Part shown: positions 58,129 to 64,000 of the stretch, one piece after another
Layout: the number at the start of each line of letters is the position of its first letter
How positions within the stretch are numbered: the stretch's first letter is position 1
Made by a program: the position numbers and the translations under genes
Assembly (NCBI GenBank): GCA_002419055.1
Contig: DIFI01000009.1
Coordinates: 124,001 to 188,000, forward strand
Direction of reading: 5' to 3'
Origin: Peptococcaceae bacterium UBA5752
GTDB taxonomy: Bacteria > Bacillota > Dehalobacteriia > UBA4068
DNA: 64,000 bases
The notes under the pieces: generated by a model
Database searches by the model: none
What the model was told of the DNA's origin: nothing
What the model saw: the letters and a program-made list of their open reading frames with translations, nothing else

Positions 58129-61100
58129 TTACTTAAAATAATTGATTCCGGAGGCAAATATTGGCTGGATTTTTTCTCCGGGTATATTGATGGCAATATT
58201 GCTGCCCATACGTTCGGAGTGACCCATTTTACCGTAAACGCGTCCGTCGGGGCTGCAAATGCCCTCAATCGAGGCGTATGAGCCATTAGGATTGTCTTCA
58301 ATCATTGCTGAAGGTTGACCGGTAAAATCGCAGTATTGGGTTGTTACCTGACCATTCTCAAATAACTTCTTTATCACATTAGCCGGAGCTACAAAACGGC
58401 CTTCCCCGTGCGATATGGCAATATGGTATATTTTGTTACTATCGCAGAGACTGACCCAAGGTGAGAGTTTTGAGACAACTCTAGTGGAGGCTATCCGGGA
58501 AATATGGCGTCCAATGCTGTTATAAGTCAAAGTAGGATCTTCGGCGTTAAGGTCGCAAATATTGCCGTAAGTCAATAGCCCAAGCTTAATCAAAGCTTGA
58601 AAACCGTTGCAGATACCGAGCATCAATCCATCGTTTTGTTCCAGATGGGCGGTTAAAGCTTCGCGTACCCGCGGGTTTTTGCAGATCGCAACAATAAATT
58701 TTGCGGAACCATCTGGTTCATCACCAGCAGAAAAGCCTCCGGGGAAAGCGATAATTTGGCTTTTGGCTATTGCTGCAGCGAAGGCTGTCAGCGATTCATC
58801 AATATCGCTGCCGCTCAAGTTTTTCAGCACCAGCATCTGTGTAGTACCGCCGGCGCGCTCAAAAGCCCGCGCCACATCATATTCGCAATTGGTGCCGGGG
58901 AATACCGGTATTAATACTCTGGGTTTGGTAATAACGATACAGTGATGTTGCGGCAGATTGTTAATATAATTTGCGCTGGGGATGGTTTCATTATTGGGTT
59001 TGCATTGCGTGGGGAAGACTTCCTCAAAAGGTGCTTGCCATGCGGCCAATGCATCTTTAATGGTAATTTTTTCGTTATTAATTTCAATAAGAGGTTCTTT
59101 ACAAGTCTCACCCAAATATTGCCATTCAATATCAGCAAATAAATTTGACATCTCTTCCAAGTCCGGATGTCCTGAAAGTTCTATAATCAAAGACCCGATT
59201 TCCGGTGCAAATAATACTTCTTGATCCCAGTAACCGTCAAACTTAAGGCCAATGTTATTGCCGAAACACATCTTGATAGCTGCAGCAGCAATACCGGAAC
59301 TACTGACTGTTTGAGCAGCCAGGATCTTGTTTTCACGGTTGAGATCAAAAACACGGTCAAAAGTATTAATCAAATTGGAGAATTTGGGAACCTCATAAAT
59401 ATCACAGGTTAAAGGCAGTAAGACAACGCGGCTGCCGGATCTTTTGAATTCCGGTGACAATATTTTACCGGCATCATTGGTCATCTTTACCGCGAAAGAG
59501 ATCAGCGTTGGAGGTACATGGAGATCACGGAAGCTGCCGCTCATCGAATCTTTACCGCCAATTGCAGGAGCAGCCAGTGCTAACTGCGCTTCGTAGGCTC
59601 CGAGCAAAGCAGCCAAAGGCTTGCCCCATTTTATGGGATCCCTGCCAAGTTTTTCGAAGTATTCTTGGAAAGTTAGGCGGATACCATGGGGGTTGCCGCC
59701 CATGGCTACGATCTTAGCGACAGATTCTACTACTGCATATAAAGCGCCATGATAGGGGCTCCAATTTGCAAGTGCCGGAGTATAACCCCAGCTCATCAGT
59801 GACGCATCGTTACTTTCACCTATGCGTACCGGTAGTTTGGCGGCCATGCCTACTGCTGGTGTTAGCTGACGTTCTCCGCCAAATGGCATTAATACCGTAG
59901 CGGCGCCGACTGTCGAGTCAAATTGCTCTACCAAGCCTTTCTGTGAGGAGCAATTTAATGATGACAGGCTCGCCAGCAGGGCTTGGCGCATAGTTGCTGC
60001 CGGTAAATAAGCAGGAGGATTGAGAAAATAGTTATCTTCCTCGCTAGCGGCCGCAACTTTCGCTTCATTTGTTTGTTTGACACCATTGGTGTCGAGAAAA
60101 TCGCGGGCAATATCGATTATGACTTCACCACGCCATTTCATGGTCATGCGTCCACTGTCATTGACCTCGGCTACTATTGTTGCTTCTAAATTTTCAGCAG
60201 CGGCTAAGTCAATGAATTTTTGAGCATCTTTAGCGGCAACTACGACGGCCATGCGTTCCTGCGATTCTGAGATAGCCAGTTCGGTACCGTCAAGTCCTTG
60301 ATATTTTTTGGGAACCGCATCGAGATCAATCAGCAGTCCTTCGGCTAATTCGCCGATTGCTACCGAAACGCCGCCGGCTCCAAAGTCATTGCAGCGTTTA
60401 ATCAGGGCGCTGGCGCTGCTATCGCGGAATAAACGCTGTAATTTGCGTTCGGTCGGCGGATTGCCCTTTTGTACTTCGGCGCCGCAGCTGGCGAGTGATT
60501 GTTCATCATGTTCTTTAGATGAGCCGGTAGCACCACCGCAACCGTCACGGCCGGTACGGCCGCCCAAGAGGATGATTAGGTCGCCGCTTTTCGGTCGTTC
60601 ACGACGTACATTGGCTATTGGCGCTGCGCCGATTACTGCTCCTACTTCCATGTGTTTGGCAACAAAACCTTGATCGTATACTTCGCTAATCTGACCGGAA
60701 GCTAATCCAATCTGGTTGCCGTACGAGCTGTAGCCTCGCGCTGCCTCGCGGGAGATCTTACGCTGAGGTAATTTTCCCGGCAGTGTTTGCTCAATCGGTG
60801 TGCGGGGATCGCCGCAGCCTGTTAAACGCATCGCCTGGTAGACATACGAACGGCCCGACAACGGGTCGCGGATGGCTCCACCCAAACAGGTGGCAGCTCC
60901 GCCGAATGGTTCTATTTCAGTCGGGTGATTATGAGTTTCATTTTTGAACATCAGCAGCCAAGGTTCTTTTTTACCATCAATAGTGATGTTTACTTTAATA
61001 CTGCAAGCATTGATTTCTTCGCTGGCATCTAAATCGTCAAGTAAACCTTGAGCTTTAAGCTGTTTGCCGGCAATGGTGGCTAAATCCATCAAACAAATAT

Positions 61101-61899
61101 CTTTATTATTATTAATCTCGTTGTGGGCAGTCAAGTATTTTTCATAAGAGCGCTTGACGGGCGTATTAAACAGACCATCTTCAAAACTAACGTTTTGTAA
61201 TACGGTCTGGAAAGTCGTATGGCGGCAATGATCCGACCAGTAAGTGTCTATGACTTTGATTTCGCTAATGCTGGGATTGCGTTGTTCACTATCGCGGAAA
61301 TAGTCGCGGCAAAATCGCAGATCTTCAATACTCATGGCCAGTCCCATATCCTGGTGCAATTGAGTTAAGAAGGTGTCATCATTAGTGATGAAGCTATTAA
61401 TTATAGCGACCGGCGGCGGAGCAGGGTAATCGCGCTGCAGTGTCACAGGTTTGGTCATTGGCGCTTCGCGGGAATCAACGGGATTGATACAATAGTTTTT
61501 AATTTTTTTATACTCTTTAGCAGAAATATTGCCTTTGACTACAATGATCTTAGCATATAGAACCAACGGATTTGATTGCTGGTTAAGGATGCTCAAGCAT
61601 TGTGCGGCGCTGTCGGCGCGCTGATCGAACTGACCTGGCAAATACTCAATGCCGAAAGCTGTTTCGTTTGTGGAGCGGGGGATTTGCTCAAGGTAAAGAT
61701 CATCAATGGCCGGTTCGGCAAAGACTCCGTAACAGGCGTCGTCAAAAGTTGCTTGATCAATGCCGTCAATATCATAACGATTAATCACCCTAAGATTTTC
61801 TATACCGCAAATTTTTAGCGAAGATATCAAATCAGCTTTGAGTTTACAGGCCTCGATATTGTAAGGCGGCCGTTTTTCTACGAATACGCGATAAATCAT
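58129..61899 (-). CDS. purL: Phosphoribosylformylglycinamidine synthase, long single-chain clostridial type
   Basis: PurL converts FGAR, glutamine and ATP to FGAM in purine synthesis. At 1256 residues it is the long fused form, with an N-terminal PurS-like region, linker, two PurM-like ATP domains and a C-terminal class I glutaminase. Visible motifs: ETHNHPTEIEPFGGAATCLGG (split here as the ATP/substrate region), GDLIILLGGRTGRDG, and the glutaminase triad with Cys1097 in LGICNGFQ and His1164 in ISHGEG. The N-terminus is short and the arrangement fits the clostridial TIGR01857 type rather than proteobacterial PurL. GGGAGGT precedes the ATG. No other pur gene is in the window. Confidence 0.95.
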   Translation of the reverse strand: MIYRVFVEKRPPYNIEACKLKADLISSLKICGIENLRVINRYDIDGIDQATFDDACYGVFAEPAIDDLYLEQIPRSTNETAFGIEYLPGQFDQRADSAAQCLSILNQQSNPLVLYAKIIVVKGNISAKEYKKIKNYCINPVDSREAPMTKPVTLQRDYPAPPPVAIINSFITNDDTFLTQLHQDMGLAMSIEDLRFCRDYFRDSEQRNPSISEIKVIDTYWSDHCRHTTFQTVLQNVSFEDGLFNTPVKRSYEKYLTAHNEINNNKDICLMDLATIAGKQLKAQGLLDDLDASEEINACSIKVNITIDGKKEPWLLMFKNETHNHPTEIEPFGGAATCLGGAIRDPLSGRSYVYQAMRLTGCGDPRTPIEQTLPGKLPQRKISREAARGYSSYGNQIGLASGQISEVYDQGFVAKHMEVGAVIGAAPIANVRRERPKSGDLIILLGGRTGRDGCGGATGSSKEHDEQSLASCGAEVQKGNPPTERKLQRLFRDSSASALIKRCNDFGAGGVSVAIGELAEGLLIDLDAVPKKYQGLDGTELAISESQERMAVVVAAKDAQKFIDLAAAENLEATIVAEVNDSGRMTMKWRGEVIIDIARDFLDTNGVKQTNEAKVAAASEEDNYFLNPPAYLPAATMRQALLASLSSLNCSSQKGLVEQFDSTVGAATVLMPFGGERQLTPAVGMAAKLPVRIGESNDASLMSWGYTPALANWSPYHGALYAVVESVAKIVAMGGNPHGIRLTFQEYFEKLGRDPIKWGKPLAALLGAYEAQLALAAPAIGGKDSMSGSFRDLHVPPTLISFAVKMTNDAGKILSPEFKRSGSRVVLLPLTCDIYEVPKFSNLINTFDRVFDLNRENKILAAQTVSSSGIAAAAIKMCFGNNIGLKFDGYWDQEVLFAPEIGSLIIELSGHPDLEEMSNLFADIEWQYLGETCKEPLIEINNEKITIKDALAAWQAPFEEVFPTQCKPNNETIPSANYINNLPQHHCIVITKPRVLIPVFPGTNCEYDVARAFERAGGTTQMLVLKNLSGSDIDESLTAFAAAIAKSQIIAFPGGFSAGDEPDGSAKFIVAICKNPRVREALTAHLEQNDGLMLGICNGFQALIKLGLLTYGNICDLNAEDPTLTYNSIGRHISRIASTRVVSKLSPWVSLCDSNKIYHIAISHGEGRFVAPANVIKKLFENGQVTTQYCDFTGQPSAMIEDNPNGSYASIEGICSPDGRVYGKMGHSERMGSNIAINIPGEKIQPIFASGINYFK

Positions 61900-61942
61900 T
61901 TTAGTGACCTCCCGCTGGTATTAGTGTTATTGCCATCTTAAT

Positions 61943-61951
61943 ATTTTAGCA
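61943..61951 (-). promoter_or_regulatory. Possible extended -10 of purL
   Basis: On the minus strand TGC-TAAAAT (61951-61943) has the extended -10 form; the -35 region is only a T run. The 258-base divergent gap 61900-62157 is very AT-rich, and I see no purine riboswitch core in it. Confidence 0.4.
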
Positions 61952-62047
61952 TATTTTAATAATAAAAAATAGATCTTTAATAAAAAAGAAAATATTTGTT
62001 ATATTAAGAAAAAAATATGTAAATACATATTGCATCTTAATCTATTA

Positions 62048-62056
62048 TGTTATAAT
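62048..62056 (+). promoter_or_regulatory. Extended -10 promoter of the kor operon
   Basis: TG-T-TATAAT (62048-62056) is a full extended -10, about 100 bases before the ferredoxin start. The -35 is weak (TATTGC 17 bases upstream). The leader between is AT-rich without an obvious structure. Confidence 0.6.
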
Positions 62057-62157
62057 GTATACGGAAAAGCATTAAAAATAATAGTTATGTTAATGTTAAA
62101 AAACAGTAAAATGTTTAATTATAAACTATTGAATTGGGCCTACAAATGGAGGTTTCT

Positions 62158-62367
62158 ATGACTAAAAGAAAATACAATATAAAACTTGATACCCAGATGT
62201 GTAAAGCCTGTGGAATTTGTATTGAATTTTGTCCGGCAGGCGTACTGGGTCCTGATATAGAAGGTAAAGCAATGATAAAGAATATAGACGCTTGTACGGG
62301 TTGCCTATTTTGCGAACAGCATTGTCCGGATTTTTGCTTGGAAGTGGAGGCGAGAGTAAATGGCTAA
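62158..62367 (+). CDS. korD: 2-oxoacid:ferredoxin oxidoreductase, ferredoxin-like delta subunit
   Basis: This 69-residue protein holds two [4Fe-4S] motifs, CKACGICIEFCPAGVLG and CTGCLFCEQHCPDFCLEV. It is the delta subunit that carries electrons out of the oxidoreductase to ferredoxin. The start at 62158 follows GGAGG; an upstream ATG at 62134 overlaps no site. It overlaps korA by eight bases. Confidence 0.88.
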   Translation: MTKRKYNIKLDTQMCKACGICIEFCPAGVLGPDIEGKAMIKNIDACTGCLFCEQHCPDFCLEVEARVNG

Positions 62368-63493
62368 TGTTCGTTTGGTCCAAGGTAATGTAGCCTGCGC
62401 AATGGGCGCTCTTGCCGCCGGTTCAACCTTTTATGCAGGATATCCGATTACGCCATCGACCGAGATTGCAGAGCATATGGCGGTTGCGTTGCCAAAGATC
62501 GGTGGTATTTTTCTGCAAATGGAAGATGAGATTGCCAGCATGGGCGCGATAATCGGCGCTTCCTGTACCGGAGCTAAGGCCTTTACGGCCACCAGCGGTC
62601 CGGGGTTTTCTTTGATGCAGGAACTAATCGGTTATGCGGCTATGACAGAAATTCCCTGTGTAATCGTAGACGTCCAACGTCCCGGTCCGTCTACTGCGCT
62701 GCCGACACTTTCCTCTCAGGGTGATGTACAGCAAGCACGCTGGGGTTGTCATGGTTTCCATTCAATTATTGCCATAGCTCCTTCTTCAATCATGGAGATC
62801 TATTACCAGATGATTAATGCTTTTAATTTGGCTGAGAAGTATCGAACACCGGTAATTTTTTTGATGGATGAAGAGATCGGTCATCTGCGCGAGCGTTTTG
62901 AACTGCCCGATAATTATAAGCCGGAGATCATTAACCGCAAAAAACCGGAGAGCGATCTTGAGGTTTATCTGCCTTATATCAATGATCAATCCAACGGCGT
63001 ACCGCCGATGGCCAATTTTGGCGATGGCTATCGTTATCATATCAGTGGTCTAACACATAATGAAAAAGGCTTTTACTCCAGCGTACCTTCGGTAGTAGAT
63101 ACGGAAATCCGCCGTATGGTTGGCAAAATCGAAGATAACGTTGATGATATTGCTCAATTTGAAGAAATCGGCGCGGCTGATTGTGATATATTGGTGATCG
63201 CCTATGGCAGCGTTGCCCGCTCGGCGCAGGAAGCGGTAGAGACGATGCGTGCCGATGGATTAAGCGTTGGTTTGCTGCGGCCGATCGTTTTGTGGCCATT
63301 TCCTACTGATTATTTTACCAAAGCTTGTATTGGCAAAAAGGCCGTAGTTGTAGCTGAAATGAACTTAGGACAATATGCGCGGGAAATCCGCCGTGTTGTC
63401 CATACCGATATACCCCTTAAAAGCTTGACCAGAGTCGATGGGGAATTTGTCTACCCGGATGATATAATCGATGCGGTTAAGGAGGTATTATAA
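62360..63493 (+). CDS. korA: 2-oxoacid:ferredoxin oxidoreductase, alpha subunit (2-oxoglutarate type)
   Basis: KorA forms the pyrimidine-domain half of the TPP enzyme that oxidatively decarboxylates a 2-oxoacid to its CoA ester with reduction of ferredoxin. The 377-residue protein has AAGSTFYAGYPITPSTEIAEHM at the start (shown only as the conserved GYPITPSTEI core), MEDEIASMGAIIGAS with the TPP-activating Glu, TATSGPGFSLM and the C-terminal domain II segment DILVIAYGSVARSAQEAV. The gamma domain is not fused, so a separate korC is expected downstream. The stop overlaps korB by one base. The substrate could also be a branched-chain 2-oxoacid. Confidence 0.88.
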   Translation: MANVRLVQGNVACAMGALAAGSTFYAGYPITPSTEIAEHMAVALPKIGGIFLQMEDEIASMGAIIGASCTGAKAFTATSGPGFSLMQELIGYAAMTEIPCVIVDVQRPGPSTALPTLSSQGDVQQARWGCHGFHSIIAIAPSSIMEIYYQMINAFNLAEKYRTPVIFLMDEEIGHLRERFELPDNYKPEIINRKKPESDLEVYLPYINDQSNGVPPMANFGDGYRYHISGLTHNEKGFYSSVPSVVDTEIRRMVGKIEDNVDDIAQFEEIGAADCDILVIAYGSVARSAQEAVETMRADGLSVGLLRPIVLWPFPTDYFTKACIGKKAVVVAEMNLGQYAREIRRVVHTDIPLKSLTRVDGEFVYPDDIIDAVKEVL

Positions 63494-64000
63494 TGAAGAA
63501 ATGTTATGAAAAATATTTTCGTGACAATTTACCCCAAATCTTCTGTGCCGGATGTGGTAACGGCATTGTTATGGGTGCCTGGGCTAGGGCTATGGAAAAA
63601 ATGGGCTTAGATAATAATGATTGCGTTGGTATTTCCGGTATTGGTTGTTCTTCACGAATTACCAGCTATATTGATTTATATACCTTGCATACTGCTCATG
63701 GTAGAGCACTTCCGTTTGCTATCGGCGTTAAAATGTGTAAGCCTGAAATGAATGTTTTTGTCTTTTCCGGTGACGGTGACTGCGCTGCAATCGGTGGTAA
63801 TCACTTTATTCATGCCTGTCGCCGTAATATTAATATGACTTTGATTGTTATCAATAATAGCATTTATGGCATGACCGGAGGGCAGTATTCACCATTGACT
63901 CCTACAGGACATTTTGCTACAACCGCACCCTATGGCAACATTGACCCAGCTTTTGACCTCTGCAAACTAGCCGAAGCTTCCGGTGCTACCTTTGTGGCAC
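63493..64000 (+). CDS. korB: 2-oxoacid:ferredoxin oxidoreductase, beta subunit (partial, cut by window end)
   Basis: The TPP-binding subunit. 169 codons are in the window. CAGCGNG near residue 18 holds the cluster-linked cysteines, GIGCSSRI follows, and the TPP/Mg2+ motif is FSGDGDCAAIGGNHF near residue 95 with VINNSIYGMTGGQ after it. GGAGG lies before the ATG; the start overlaps the korA stop (TAATG). The C-terminus and the probable gamma subunit lie outside. Confidence 0.9.
   Translation, partial: MKKCYEKYFRDNLPQIFCAGCGNGIVMGAWARAMEKMGLDNNDCVGISGIGCSSRITSYIDLYTLHTAHGRALPFAIGVKMCKPEMNVFVFSGDGDCAAIGGNHFIHACRRNINMTLIVINNSIYGMTGGQYSPLTPTGHFATTAPYGNIDPAFDLCKLAEASGATFVA

Noticed and set aside
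61900..62157. A purine riboswitch before purL.
   Set aside because: No core sequence or three-stem arrangement was seen; the gap is simple AT-rich sequence with promoters only.

Overview
The window reads as a chromosome segment of a strictly anaerobic, endospore-lineage member of the Bacillota (Firmicutes), most likely Negativicutes or Clostridia. The grounds are the sporulation-linked genes spoVG, yabP, yabQ and divIC, the long single-chain clostridial-type PurL, the DapL route to diaminopimelate, ferredoxin-dependent enzymes, a group 4 [NiFe] hydrogenase, and a complete selenocysteine system. There is no phage, transposon or CRISPR array. Most of the sequence is densely packed housekeeping and energy metabolism.

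Layout. 1-1767 (minus): a DUF401-type permease cut by the window edge and mntP. 2004-10343 (plus): glnA, dapF, dapL, nadE, ispE and an LtaS-like sulfatase-fold membrane enzyme. 10433-12044 (minus): rpsF-ssb-rpsR and spoVG, with a probable S6:S18 autoregulatory leader. 12232-13299: corA behind a switch-like leader. 13367-18958: ychF (minus), then larB, cvpA, a short double-cluster Fe-S protein, selD (itself a selenoprotein), a HEAT-repeat membrane protein and a DUF951 protein. 19180-28369: glmU, prs, the yabP-yabQ-HTH-divIC-yabR cluster, ppx, pyrK-pyrD and a Cache/PAS/GGDEF diguanylate cyclase. 28469-31057 (minus): ilvC and a signal peptidase I with a very long coiled-coil N-terminus. 31211-37408: rnhA, a corrinoid protein and methyl-pterin methyltransferase pair, selA-selB-tRNA-Sec, an amidase and a DUF3343 Se/S-carrier-like protein. 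37567-41817: pcrA, ligA. 41853-57836: hypA-B-F-C-D-E followed by a 12-gene complex-I-like [NiFe] hydrogenase operon with its own maturation protease. 57835-58104: an unexplained GC-rich structured element. 58129-61899 (minus): purL. 62158-64000: the start of a 2-oxoacid:ferredoxin oxidoreductase operon, cut by the window end.

How it fits together. The oxidoreductase would reduce ferredoxin; the membrane hydrogenase could re-oxidise it, make H2 and pump ions. HypA-F and the HycI-type protease build the NiFe site. SelD makes selenophosphate, SelA makes Sec-tRNA, and SelB with the tRNA-Sec decodes UGA; SelD needs this machinery for its own synthesis. The best leads beyond routine annotation are: the complex-I-like hydrogenase with a divergent NuoA-type subunit; the corA leader, with mutually exclusive pairings and a small upstream reading frame; a NadE whose glutaminase domain has lost its catalytic residues; the signal peptidase fusion; and the structured element between the hydrogenase operon and purL. 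All motif statements come from reading the sequence; no database search or folding program was run.
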